Shown: positions 34,301-44,689 of the stretch, piece by piece | Numbering within the stretch: position 1 is the stretch's first letter | How the letters are laid out: each line of letters starts with the position of its first letter | Source of the DNA: Aselliscus stoliczkanus | Lineage: Eukaryota; Chordata; Mammalia; Chiroptera; Hipposideridae | Reading direction: 5' to 3' | Length of the DNA stretch: 64,000 nt | Assembly: GCA_033961575.1 (NCBI GenBank) | Contig: CM066732.1 | Location: 53,783,001 to 53,847,000, forward strand | Translations under genes and position numbers: made by a program | Notes under the pieces: generated by a model | The model's input: only the letters and a program-made list of their open reading frames with translations | Told to the model about the DNA's origin: nothing | The model's database searches: none

Positions 34301-34544
34301 CTCAGCCCTGCAGATGGCTGGGTGAGAGCCTTCCGGGCAGAAGTGAGAGCAGCACGGACCCTAAGGAGGCCTCATGTTTGAGGACAGGCAGGTCGCGGGT
34401 GCTGCCTGAGCTGGGTCCCATAGGGCCATGTTGGCCCCTGGGAGAAGGTCAGCTGTTTCTCTGGGTGAGCTCAGTGGCTACCTGATGGGATTTGTATCCT
34501 AAAGCATCATTCAGGTCACAGGTGGAGACTAGAGGACAGCAGAG
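31348..34544. other. No gene; GC-rich unique sequence
   Basis: A CpG-denser stretch at 31440-31530 is short. A purine-rich run lies at 31775-31825. An MIR/L2-like tail is faintly visible at 33690-33790. Frames of up to 189 codons (32923-33492) read through low-complexity Pro/Ser/Gly-rich sequence with no domain. Confidence 0.5.
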
Positions 34545-34800
34545 AGGTCCGTGAGGAGGCTATTACAATAATCTAGGTGAGAGCCCACCAGAGAGGTCAG
34601 GTGCTGGGTGCCTTGAAGTAGAACCAGTAGTATTTGCTGGAGAATTGCATGTGGAGTGTAAAGGAAAGAAAGGTGTCAAATAGGCACTTTTATTTTTGGC
34701 TTGAATACCTGGAAGGATGAATTCCCATCAACTGAGATGGAGATGGCCGCAGGTAGAGGGGGCTTTTGGGGCCATGATGCTGACTTTATCAGGGGCAAAT
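34545..34800 (+). mobile_element. Old interspersed repeat, family not named
   Basis: AGGCTATTACAATAATCTAGGTGAGAG, AGTAGTATTTGCTGGAGAATTGCATGTGGAGTGTAA and ATTCCCATCAACTGAGATGG parallel a widespread old mammalian repeat ('GGCTGTTGCAATAATCCAGGCGAGAG...GGATTTGCTGATGGATTGGATGTGG...CATTAACTGAGATGG'). I am confident that it is repetitive but not of the class. Confidence 0.6.
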
Positions 34801-35048
34801 TTGTGCATAATACTTTATTAACATTAGCTCAGATTTTTTTTTGCATAAAAAGTTGATACCCAAAAATCGATTGATTAAGAGGAAAATTATTCACTTTTCA
34901 GAAAGCTTAGGGTTAATTTTAATAGTAAAAACTGTGAACCCTCATAGCATACGTAAAATGTGAATCAGTGTAACCTACGTGTCCATTTTCAGAAACCCAT
35001 TGTTACGGGAAGGTCAGCCAGAGAATGTGAAGACGAGGCTAAGAAGCG

Positions 35049-35090
35049 TGTGGTGAGAACTGTGCCCCTGCCTCGGTGCACAGTGAGCTT
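35049..35090 (+). repeat. 42-bp perfect direct repeat, copy 1
   Basis: It starts TGTGGTGAGAACTGTGCCCC and ends GGTGCACAGTGAGCTT. It is identical to 35852-35893, about 800 bp downstream in the same orientation. The flanking sequences of the two copies are unrelated. Confidence 0.97.
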
Positions 35091-35851
35091 GGGAGGCAGC
35101 CTCAGGAAGTTCTGTTCTGGAATGTTCTGTTCCAGCAGCAGACAAGAGCCTTCTTGGGAGTGCAGGCCGAGCAGATTCCAATGAATTAGATGGCCAGAGG
35201 GCCATTGCGTGCCTCAGAAGTGTTGAGTCTACAAGCACTCATGGTGTGAAACCATCTTGTTCTTGTTGCACTGCAGTTATAGTGTCACACGGCCAATGTC
35301 TAACACACACGCGTCACTGAGGCTCTGTGAGTGAGAAGGAATAGATGGGCGAATACTGGGATCAGAGGTCCATGCAGAGGGCAGCCCATTTGTTTAATCT
35401 GCCTTCCACACTTGGCCACCGCCCTCAGTGGCTTTAGATAGAACCACTGACCACACTATTTCATTTTCCTGTGGAAGCGGCGTAATTACGTGTCCTTCTC
35501 TGCTTGTCTCTCCAAATGTAAAAAAGGTTACAGAGAGACCCAGCTATAGCCACTAGATCTGGGGGTGCCCAGCCGGGGGCTTGTGCAGCAACTCATGTGC
35601 CTTCATGGACCCAGGCTCTGGGTACAGCTCTGTTCTGCTGTTCTCAGCAGGCTGGAGTTCATCCTTCCATGGGCCACCTCACGTTTTCAACATAACACCC
35701 GCGCTTCCAGAAATGGCATGCTTACTTCAACCAGGAAGAAGGGAGAGGAGACGAAGGAAAACAATAACCATATCCATTTCTCTTTATGAGTCAATAAAGT
35801 TTCCCTAGAAAACTTGAAGCAGGCTTTCTTTTAGGTCCCATGTGACACAAC

Positions 35852-35893
35852 TGTGGTGAGAACTGTGCCCCTGCCTCGGTGCACAGTGAGCTT
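35852..35893 (+). repeat. 42-bp perfect direct repeat, copy 2
   Basis: This is identical to 35049-35090. It begins after CATGTGACACAAC and runs into TCACAAGAGACTGG. Neither copy has a poly(A) tail, terminal inverted repeat or target duplication. Confidence 0.97.
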
Positions 35894-36729
35894 TCACAAG
35901 AGACTGGGGAAAAGATGATTTTTATCGGATCATATTCCTGCTGCAACAAAACCAGGATTCTGTTAAAATGAGGGAACTAAGTGTTAGGAGACGACTAATA
36001 GATTCGGTAAACCAATGAGACGGTGAAGTCCATGGCCACTGGGTCTAGGGGCCCTAGGAGAGAACTGGAGACTCACAGGCCGGTGGGTTCCAGCTGCAGC
36101 AGATCCTGGGCGCCAGGGAGCCTGTCAAGGCCACACAGAAGAGAAGAGTGTCCCTTTGATCCCTGGGACTTTCACTAATGACCAGACCCCTCCCCTTGAG
36201 ATGAAACCACTGTGCTTCTGCCAAGAACCCTGCATGGCTCGTTACGGGTGCCTTCCAGCTGCCAAGACTCATCATCACACTACCCTTGACAAATTTTCAT
36301 TTGAGTTAAAGTAATTGGCCTAATCTGAATCAGACCGATGGCCAGCTTTCAGAACAGCCTCTAATAGTCCATAATACCCATGCTGCCCAGGGGATTCAAG
36401 ATGACATCGCCAAAGATGATTATTACAGGATGTAGGAGGTAATAGTGAGGGCTAATTAAAGGTCTTTCTTCATGTATATTTCCTGCTTAAAGGAAGCAGT
36501 CAAGAGCTCCTGAGAGAAGCAATAGGCTTCCTGGGAAGGTAACTTCCCTTAGCAATTTTGGATGACGTCAGGATTTTAACTTCTGCTAATTTCTGCTCGG
36601 CATAGGGGTAAGTCCATGAACAAGAGAGGTTTACATATCCAAACAGCTTGGGAGAAAACTTACAGATTAATCAGAGAAGGAAGGCTAGCATGAGAAGTCA
36701 TGCATCATACTATTAAAAAGCACAGCTTT

Positions 36730-37130
36730 GGGGCTGGCTGAGGGCACAGTGGTTAAGAGCTGGTTTGGGATGCCAGCGGCCCCGGTTCAGATCCCACATG
36801 TGAGGGCCAGTGACACTGCCCTCTACAGCTAACAACAGCTCCACCTGGAGCTGGGCTGCGAGCCCCAGTGACTGTGTAGGCTGCAGCCCCTGCTGCAGTG
36901 GGCTGCCATAGGCTACAGTGAGTGGTCAGCAGCCAGCATGAGCTGCCAATAGCCGCGGTGAGCGACCATCCAGAGGCCGGCGACCAATCTGCCTCATCCG
37001 GGAAGAGTGCAATGACGATACCAACATGGGCCAGTGAAGCAACATCCTCTGCAACTAGACTGAAGAATAAAAGGACAGCAACTTGTCTGTTCCCCTTTCC
37101 CAATTCCCCAATAAAATCTTTAAAAAAAAA
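36730..37130 (+). mobile_element. Long composite SINE (copy 2)
   Basis: It has the same modules in the same order as 30649-31071: head with B box GGTTCAGATCCC, the TACAGCTAACAACAGC middle, TGCAACTAGACTGAAG, and CCCCAATAAAATCTTT with a poly(A) tail. Perfect 15-bp target duplications AAAAAGCACAGCTTT flank it (36715-36729 and 37131-37145). It lies in an older MIR-like element. The intact duplications and close similarity to copy 1 indicate a comparatively young insertion. Confidence 0.93.
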
Positions 37131-37145
37131 AAAAAGCACAGCTTT

Positions 37146-37335
37146 AGAGTAAGATGGGTCTGAATTCTGATTCCAGCCCTGACTAGTTTTAAGAGCTTAG
37201 GTAACCCATTTAACCTCTTGTAGTTGGTTTTTTGATCTGGAAATGGGAGGCAATGCTGGTTATCCTCACAGAATGGAGGCACGAGTTAAGATGAGATAAT
37301 GACCATAAAGCACACAGCCCAGAGCTTGGCAAGTA
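37146..37335 (+). mobile_element. MIR SINE, host of the composite SINE
   Basis: AGAGTAAGATGGGTCTGAATTC, TTAGGTAACCCATTTAACCTC and TAAAGCACACAGCCCAGAGC match MIR blocks ('GGGTTCAAATCC', 'AAGTCACTTAACCTC', 'AAAGCACTTAGCACAG'). Confidence 0.65.
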
Positions 37336-37540
37336 TAATCGAACCTATTACAGGTGTTGTTTGGCAGACCATGTTGGCAGGTGGGCCAGGACTCAAGCTG
37401 CTAGGGTTGTCCCCACGTCCCTCCTCCCATCTCTGGTGCCCACTGTGTGTGTTGAACACATAGGAGGCTCTATTTTTCAACTGGGAGTCTGGGAGGAGCC
37501 AAGTGTAAAGGGTGGGCTGCATCTCACATGCCCTGCCCAG

Positions 37541-37830
37541 GGAACTCCCTTATAAAGGAGTTCCTGGTATTGTCTTGAGCCCTGCCCCATCCAACCAAAC
37601 TGCATAGCTATGTCCTCATTTGCATCTATACTGACCAATGAGAGTGCGCCATAACAACCAATCAGAGTGAGCAAAGCCAACCATTCAGGACAGTGCTATC
37701 TGAGCCAATAAGACTGTGCAAATTTGGATTCTTCATTTGCATAGACATGGACCAATCAGGAACCAAGGTGGGAACTTTATAAGAAGTGGACAGGAGCACA
37801 GTGCAGGGGGCCAGCCGCTCAGTCTGTGGT
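37541..37830 (+). promoter_or_regulatory. CCAAT/octamer/TATA cluster, possible LTR U3 promoter
   Basis: Four CCAAT boxes lie at 37635, 37658, 37705 and 37752. Two perfect ATTTGCAT octamers lie at 37618-37625 and 37735-37742. A TTTATAA box at 37776-37782 stands about 20 bp after the last CCAAT. A second TATAAAG (37551-37557) sits inside an inverted repeat with 8-bp arms GGAACTCC and GGAGTTCC (37541-37564). Spacing and order look like the U3 of a class I endogenous retrovirus LTR, and GCCGCTCAGTCTGTGG downstream could be the start of R. I found no certain TG...CA ends, poly(A) signal or target duplication. It may instead be a cellular pol II promoter. Confidence 0.5.
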
Positions 37831-40800
37831 GTTTCCCTGAAAAGGCGGGTGGGTGAGAGGCTCTGTCAGTAATGGCTGCTGCTTTGCTTATGAATTTGGG
37901 CCCCATTAACGACAAGGAGTCCCTCTCGGCAGATGGATTCCTTCTCGGGGTCACATGTTCAAATGAGAAAATGTGTGTAAAACGTGTGTGAATCACAGCA
38001 TCTGGATCACAGCAGTTGGCCAACAAGTGGCATTCATTCTTGAGGGTTGTGCACACACACGTATGCATGTGGACACACAAACATGACACACGCATGTGCA
38101 CACACAACATATGCACATGCACACGTGCACACACACAGCTGAACAGCATCCTCCCTGCTTTTGGTATCTGTGATGCTGATGGCAGAGGCCTGTGTGTGCA
38201 TCGCAGTACAAGGCAAAGCAGAGGCCGCTGACAGCTGCAGCCGAGGGACGAGCGGGAGCACAGGGAGGGCCGGAACCGCTCTGTGGGGCGGGGGCAGCCG
38301 AGCTGAGCCCTGAAGAGCTCCACTGCTGCAAGTTACAGGAGACCGTAAGCACAGGCAGGGTAATTTCAAGGGGCCCAGGAGAAGCCCTTTGCTCTGAGGG
38401 GAGAGCCGCAGGCGCCATTGTGAAAGCAGCGAGCTGAGGTTCACTGGCAGCAGCACCCTCGGAGGGCAAGGAAGGAGGGGCTGTGCGGGTGGCTGGGTGG
38501 GGCGCAGGTGGGCACACTGTGGGGAGCTGTGCCCGTGGGGCTCCTGGGCTTCACGGGAACACAACCCCATGAAGAGGGCAGGACTCAGGGAAAACCTCTC
38601 CCTGTTCCCGGAGGCCGTGGTTGCGTGGGACTGGCACACGGGACTGGTGGCTTTTCCGCTCCCTCAGAGCAAAGTTTCATGTTTCCACGTTTGTTTGTTT
38701 TCCCCCACAGTCATGTCTTAATGACCTCTACATGTTGTGACAAACTCCCCGGGTAGGAAACTGGGAGGTCTCGGAAGTTCCAGAAAATGCCAGAACCTGC
38801 CCCCCTGCCTTCTCCTGTCCCCTGTCCCCGGCCCTGTGAGGTGCACCAGGCACAGACAGCAGGCGAAGGTGCAGGGAGTTTGACCCACAGACTGCTGCTG
38901 CCTGAGCAGTCGGTTAATCACATCGTGTCTCGTCTCTCCACCAAGATTTGCTTTCAAATGAAGTGCATGACCAGTGTCCAGAAGGGAGCCTCTCGAACAA
39001 CTTAATGGAGGCCAGCGGCTAATGGGGCAGCCAAGGACTGTCACCCTCAGTGCCCACGTCTCCCTGCAGAGCAGTAGCAGCCATCCATTAGCATTCCTCT
39101 CCTTTCATCCCCTTCACTCGGACTGCTTCATAAGGCAAGTTATGAACCAATGATTTGGCTCATGAATTTTTTATTTCCTCCTTGCTCTTATCTGGGAACT
39201 GTCAGGCACTCCTCTCCTTCCGCCAGGACCCGTTTTTCTGTGACAGCTCTCCCAGACCAAGACTCGGAGATGCGGGAGGCGGCAGGCCCACCTTGAGAAA
39301 TGGGAGTGTCCAGGACTGCGCCACGGCTGAGGGTGACGAGGGGGGCAGCCCCCCGGCACAGCGCACCATGGGGTGGGGACTCAGGAGTGGTGCCGTGACC
39401 CTCTTGGTGGAGCCTGCCCCGTGTGGGCGCACATCCTCACAAACGGCTGCAGATGATCTCTTTCATGGAGCGTGCCCAGAGGGTCCCCTGGTGATAATTA
39501 GGTCCCTGCGTATAGCTGCTAAAGTCCATTTATCCACCGTTAGCTCTGCTGTGGCCCCTGCTCAGTGCCAGCGACAGGCGTGTGGCAGCTCTGAGCTTGG
39601 GCACACACTCTTTTGTGAAGTAGCTGCAAATCCCGTCTGCAGTGATTTTATTATGGCAAAATGTTTTACTTCCGATTAACCTGGAACAGTTTTAAAGTCT
39701 CTGTTTGCGTTGAGAGACCTGGGCAAGTCAATGAATGGGTAAGTGGGCCAGTTTGAGCAACAAATACAATCTTGGGGTGGAGGCTTGAGCTAAAGTTCTT
39801 TAAAGCCCTGTGCCAAGATTTAAATTCCTTCTCCTGTAATCCCTCATGTTCCCGGAAATGTAACTGTTTTTGCTGACAAAATCTATGTAGGAGACACTGT
39901 CTGTAGCCAACCCCCCCCCGGCCCCCCCCCACACCCTTGGATCCTAAATTGTAGGACAGACTCCCAAGTGCCTGAGGGCTCCGGGGGCCTGAGTTTACTC
40001 TTCTAGCACTTTGGAAAGCCTGCGGAGCGAGGCAATACCCCCTCACAGGGGAGCTCACAGGGAAGGCTGACTTGAGCTGGTGCAGAAATGCCCAGCCCCG
40101 CCCCCTTGAGAGAGCTGACTCCGGAGGGCCACGGCTCTCAGACCTCCCCAGGGGGCTCAAGCCCACAGTTTATCAGCTCAGCAGCTCAGCCTTTCCTGGT
40201 GCTTCCTGACCCATCTCACCTTTCTGTTCCCTTACCAGTGTTTCCTGGGATTACCTTCCAAATGCATTTCTTAGTCTTCAGTCCTGTCTCAGGATTGGTT
40301 TCTGAAGAACCAGGGGGAAAATACTGTCAGGAGGAAAAGAATAATCAGCCTGGGTCTTGTGACAGCAAGAAAGCACAGGATTGGGGTAAAATTTCTGAGT
40401 TCCAGGGTAATGCTTTACACTAGGCCTGCAACAGACTGGTCTTGATAGAAATAATTCATATGTTGGCCCTAAGGTTCATCAAAGTATATGTAAAGCCTTC
40501 CAAAGACTCCTTGTGAAATGTACATTGTGATATAAGGAGTTCTTTGGCCTGAAGGCACTGGACCATTTGAGGCTAGTCACTGCACCGAAGTGGGTGTGTT
40601 TCTCGCAATTCATTGGATCTGATTGTTAAAATGACCAGGACAGACGGATCATAATGGGAAGTTATGGGTCTTCACAGCCCAAGCAGGTTGTCTGGGTCAA
40701 TGGGTCAGGCGCTTACACTTAGCCTTTTGTTCTTCAGTCTGTAACCCCCGCAGTGAGGCTCTGCTATGTGCATTGCTCTGTGTGGGTCATAGAGAAGGAA

Positions 40801-40855
40801 GGAGAAGATAAGGACCTGCCCCAAGGGGCCCATGATATTCTGGAGAGCAAAGGAC
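37831..40855. other. No gene; CA-rich tract and C-runs
   Basis: A decayed CACACA/ATGCAC tract runs 38049-38137. Two C9-type runs at 39911-39930 could form a quadruplex on the minus strand. Frames of up to 201 codons on the minus strand (37733-38639) are low-complexity and include the CA tract. No exon is supported. Confidence 0.5.
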
Positions 40856-41010
40856 TAAACCGGCCGTTGGAAGACCTGAGACCTTATGCCTTCCCCATTA
40901 CTGTGTGACTTTGGGCAAGTCACTTCCCTCTGGGTCACAATTTTTCCCAATGAAAAATGAATATAGAGGACTGTCTGTCTCTGATCGCTCTCCCAATTCT
41001 GATATTCTCA
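40856..41010 (+). mobile_element. MIR SINE fragment
   Basis: ACTGTGTGACTTTGGGCAAG, TCACTTCCCTCTGGGTC and CTCTCCCAATTCTGATATTC match MIR ('TGTGTGACCTTGGGCAAGTCACTT... CCAGCTCTGACATTCT'). Confidence 0.8.
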
Positions 41011-41179
41011 AAGTCTTGTTTCCCAACCCCTCTATCTTTCAGCAATCTTTTGTATATTCTGTCTTTCCTAGATGAAGTCTTGGCCTAAAGTCGATAACAA
41101 CATGTTTTCATACTCATATTTGTAGTCTGTGACAGCCACTCAAGGTTACTAGAGTTTTAAATGCAGGTACTGTAATATT

Positions 41180-41600
41180 CAGGATCACCGCTCACAGGTA
41201 ATTTGATCAAAATTTGTTGATGAGCATTTAGGTTTTTCCAATTTGTCACTGTTACTCCAGTGTAATGAGCACCCTACTGGGTAGTTTTCACACTTGGTGT
41301 TTAAGTGTTTCTATAGGCTCAGACAGCTGTGTGTGGAAATGTTGGGGCAAAGGGTAAAATGTAAAAATGTTACTAGATAGTGCCAAATTGCCATCCAGTG
41401 CTATTCGTAGTTACCACATCTTTTTAAAAAAAATTAAATTTATTGGGGGAACATTGGCGTATACATAATGACGTATACATTTCAAGTGTACAATTCTGTA
41501 ACACATCGTCTGTACATTGCATTGTGTGTTCACCACCCAAAGACTAATCTCCTTCCGTCACCATGTAACAACCTCCTTTACCCTCCCCCAGTTACCACGT
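41180..41600 (-). mobile_element. L1 3' end fragments
   Basis: The part at 41180-41410 (AATTTGTCACTGTTACTCC... TGCCAAATTGCCATCCAG) resembles an old L1 3' UTR. The part at 41415-41600 (AAATTTATTGGGGGAACATTGG, CATTGTGTGTTCACCACCC) resembles a second, younger-looking L1 3' end with its A tail at the left. Both are on the minus strand. Confidence 0.65.
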
Positions 41601-41604
41601 CTTT

Positions 41605-43065
41605 TGAAAAGCAATTTACATTCCAGCTTTACTGAGATATAGTTGACATGTAACATTGTGTGGGTTTAAGGTATACAATGTGATGATTTCATATATGCGT
41701 ATATTACAAAATGATTACCACATGGTTGTTACACTCTTGTCTACTCTGTCATTGATTTAAAGAAGATAAAGCATAATCTGATATGTGAAACGACATTGCA
41801 TTGTGTTTTAATTATATATATTTAAATATGAATGATATTAACCATAACTATTTGTTAATTAGTGACTTTCTTCTTCTGGGAGGGCCTTTTTTTTTTTTTT
41901 AATTTGTAAACACATGTGTGTATTAAGCCTTCTCTGTTTCATGGGTTGCAAATATTTTACAGTTACCTTTTTATTTTTATTTTGGTTTTAGTTTTTGCTA
42001 CTCAGATATTTAAAAATTCAATGTACCGTAAGTAGCCCCCCAGTATTTGAGGGGGGCACATGTTTCCAAACCCCTAGTGGATGCCTGAAATTGTAGATAG
42101 TTTTATATACTATGGAACTGTATATACTATGTTTTTTCCTATATATATACATACCTAGGATAAAGTTTATAAATTAGGCACGGTAAGAGATTAACAACAA
42201 TAACTGATAATAAACTAGAACAATCTACAGTAATAAAAGTTATGTGAATGTGGCATTATTAAGTAAGATCAGGGTGACGTGAACACAAGCTCGGATACCT
42301 CGAAGTCGATCTGATAACTGAGAGGCTACTCAATGACTAAAGGTGGGGACAGGGAGACGCGGGCTAAGGCATGAATCACTCCCCGGGCCGGATGCGGTGG
42401 CGTGAGATTTCCTCACGCTACTTGGCATGACACGCAACTTAAAACTTATGATGGGTAATTAACATCCCTCATCTCACATACTTCATCTTTTTTTTTTTCT
42501 GAGAACATTTAAGCTCTACTTTCTTAGCCAATTTCAATTATACAGTACAGTGTTATCAACTATAGTCACCACGTTTTGTAGTAGATCCTCAGACCTTGTT
42601 CATCTTGTAGCTGAAACCTTGTTGCAAATAGCAGGATCTCCTTCTTTCTCATAACTAAATACTCTTCCATTATATCTCATCTGCTTCATCCCTGGATGGC
42701 ACTTAGCTTGTTTCCATAGCTTCGCTGTTGTGAGTAATGCTGCAGTGTCTTTTGCATATCCTGTTTTCGCATGTCCACTGCTGGATGTAGGTCAGCTCTA
42801 TTTTTAAGTTTTTGAGGATGCTCCACACTGTTGTCCACAGTGGCTGCACCAATTTCCATTCCCACCAGCAGCGCACGAGCGTTTCCTTCCCTCCACATCC
42901 TCGCCGACTCTTATTTCTTGTCTTGTTGATAATAGCCACTCTAACGTGTAAGGTGGGATCTCATTGTGGGTTTGATTTGCATTTACCTGTTGATTAGGGC
43001 TATTGAGCATCTTTTCATGTACCTGTTGGCTGTCTGTATGTCCTCTTTGGAAAAAGGCCTTAAAA
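41605..43065 (-). mobile_element. L1 3' UTR, split by inserted sequence
   Basis: L1 3' UTR blocks at 41610-41735 (TTGACATGTAACATTGTG, TGATGATTTCATATATGC, AAAATGATTACCACATGG) resume near 42460 (AATTAACATCCCTCATCTCACATA, ATAGTCACCACG, TAGATCCTCAGACC). They continue to 43065 (TGGCTGCACCAATTTCC, CCCACCAGCAGC, TTTGATTTGCATTTACC). The gap of about 720 bp holds AT-rich L1-like sequence and a Tigger-like element. No ORF2 reading frame remains. Confidence 0.75.
42028..42455 (+). mobile_element. Tigger-like DNA transposon fragment (TcMar-Tigger)
   Basis: TAAGTAGCCCCCCAGTATTT, CAAACCCCTAGTGGATGCC, TGAAATTGTAGATAG, TATATACTATGTTTTTTCC, TTATAAATTAGGCACGGTAAG and AATAAAAGTTATGTGAATG follow the order of a nonautonomous Tigger-related element. 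No transposase reading frame is seen. It sits inside L1 sequence. Confidence 0.7.
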
Positions 43066-43139
43066 AAAAACTTTTTTAGCAAGTTGGGAGAAGTGGGAAG
43101 TTAAGAGTGGTTATTTTGGGTACTGGCATGACAGAGTCT

Positions 43140-43245
43140 TTAAAAAATTAGTTTTTTTCAGTTACAGTTTTGACATTGTCTTTTTTTTATATTAGTTCCA
43201 AGTGTATAGCATAGTGGTCAGTCACGTTTACTCCCCGTCCCATTC
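43140..43245 (-). mobile_element. L1 3' end scrap
   Basis: TTTCAGTTACAGTTTTGACATTG and ATATTAGTTCCAAGTGTATAGC recall the complement of an L1 3' end. It is short and diverged. Confidence 0.5.
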
Positions 43246-44689
43246 CTGAGACGATCGACTGAGCGTAATTAGGGAAGCTTTCTTGATGAGAACATCCTTA
43301 AAGAAATGAAAAGAAAGCCTGGTCCGTGGTGATCACAGCATCTCAGGTGCGTTGGTGGGAAAGGTGAATCCAGGTGCCATCGTGGGTTAATCAGGGGCGC
43401 AGGAGAGAGAGCATGCTTTATTTCCACAATAGCTGCACCCGTCCAGTTTCAGGATCTTGGCTTCAAGTGGGCTTGTTTGAAACCCTTCCTCGGTGTCTGA
43501 GTGTTCACGTGAGCGCTTGTACTTGGGAGCGTGCATCGCAGTGCCACACTGCCTGGGGGGTGGGCGGCATGTCCCCAGGAAGGGCCGTGCTGTGTGGGCA
43601 CCTTTGTGACGTGACAAAGCTGCCGTTGATGAATGAGTCTGGCATTCTGAACAAGGAGCCCACTCACGCCCACCACCCGCTTCCCACCTACTAGATTTCC
43701 TTCCACCCCAGGAATGGAAACCTCGAGTTGTCCCCGTTCAGCACCCCATCACAATCTTTGTTAGCCCACTGGGGACCTGGGGTGGGGTTGGTCAAGGAGC
43801 AGAGAGGGAGTGCAGTAAGTCTTACGGATTCTGTCTGAATGGCATTGTTTCTGAATTTGCCCAAGCCAGGGGCATCTTCTGAGCGGGAGGCTAACTCTGT
43901 GCTCCCACAGTTACAGATTCCCAGTAAGTGTTTCTCAGTGGGGACCCTTCTGAGATTCTGGGGCTCGTGACGTTTTCCCGGCCATGCTGCCCCGTGTCCT
44001 GGGGAGGCGTGGTAAGAGTTTGTGTGCAGACTCATGACTTAGCCGCTCTCTCAGCAGAGAGGACACCTGCTCCATATGTTTGCTTTCATTCTGAATAACA
44101 TGTTCACATTTCAGATGGCTATCATGCCAAATTAACCTAATTATGGATGGCAGCTAATTTTCTGAGTGATAGGCGTGTCTTTAGGGGATTTTTTTTTCCT
44201 TTTGAACTTGTGGAGAACACTCACATTGCAGCAGTGAGGCTTTGGTGGGGGTGGGGTGAGGAAGAGAGGTGGCGATCTGGTGGGCTTCCAAGAGGAGTCC
44301 ACTGAAAGAGGGAGGAACCTGTCCTTTTATTGAAGGAGCTCATTCAGGCATTCAAGGTGCACATGGGTACTGTGCCTTTCATTAACAACCTGCCCAGAGT
44401 CCTCTTCCAGACGTGCTCCCCATTTCTTTCCCTTGTACCCACTTTGCTCCATCTGTGAATGGCTGCCCAGATCACGTGTTTTCCCAGTAGCTTCATGTTC
44501 ATGGCTTAGGGTGAGCAGGTGTGGCTTTGGAAGACCCTGGGATTGTGTCTCATTTAACGGTGTGGTCAGCTTAGGATGTCTGCTCATACCTGCCCACTTT
44601 CCCACTGTTATCTGTCTCGAGGCTCCTACCCTACTCTTGGCATCATCTTTTCCCAGCAGGACCATGTCAGTGCCATCCTTATAATGTCG
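43246..44689. other. No gene recognised
   Basis: This is unique sequence. Frames of 106-114 codons at 43374-44035 have no domain. Confidence 0.5.

Larger units (their letters stand above)
34801..36714. other. No gene; contains the 42-bp repeats
   Basis: Apart from the 42-bp repeat pair, the sequence is unique. The stretch 36290-36590 is AT-moderate and repeat-free, with TAATTAAAG and a perfect TGACGTCA at 36563-36570. No coding exon is supported. Confidence 0.5.

Noticed and set aside
36730..36830. Possible tRNA gene from A and B boxes
   Set aside because: The tRNA-like head is part of a SINE with target duplications and a poly(A) tail. It has no intact cloverleaf and many sister copies.
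37733..38639. Overlapping minus-strand frames of 174-201 codons
   Set aside because: They run through a CA-rich decayed microsatellite that yields Cys/Val/His-rich peptide, and they overlap the promoter-like cluster on the other strand.
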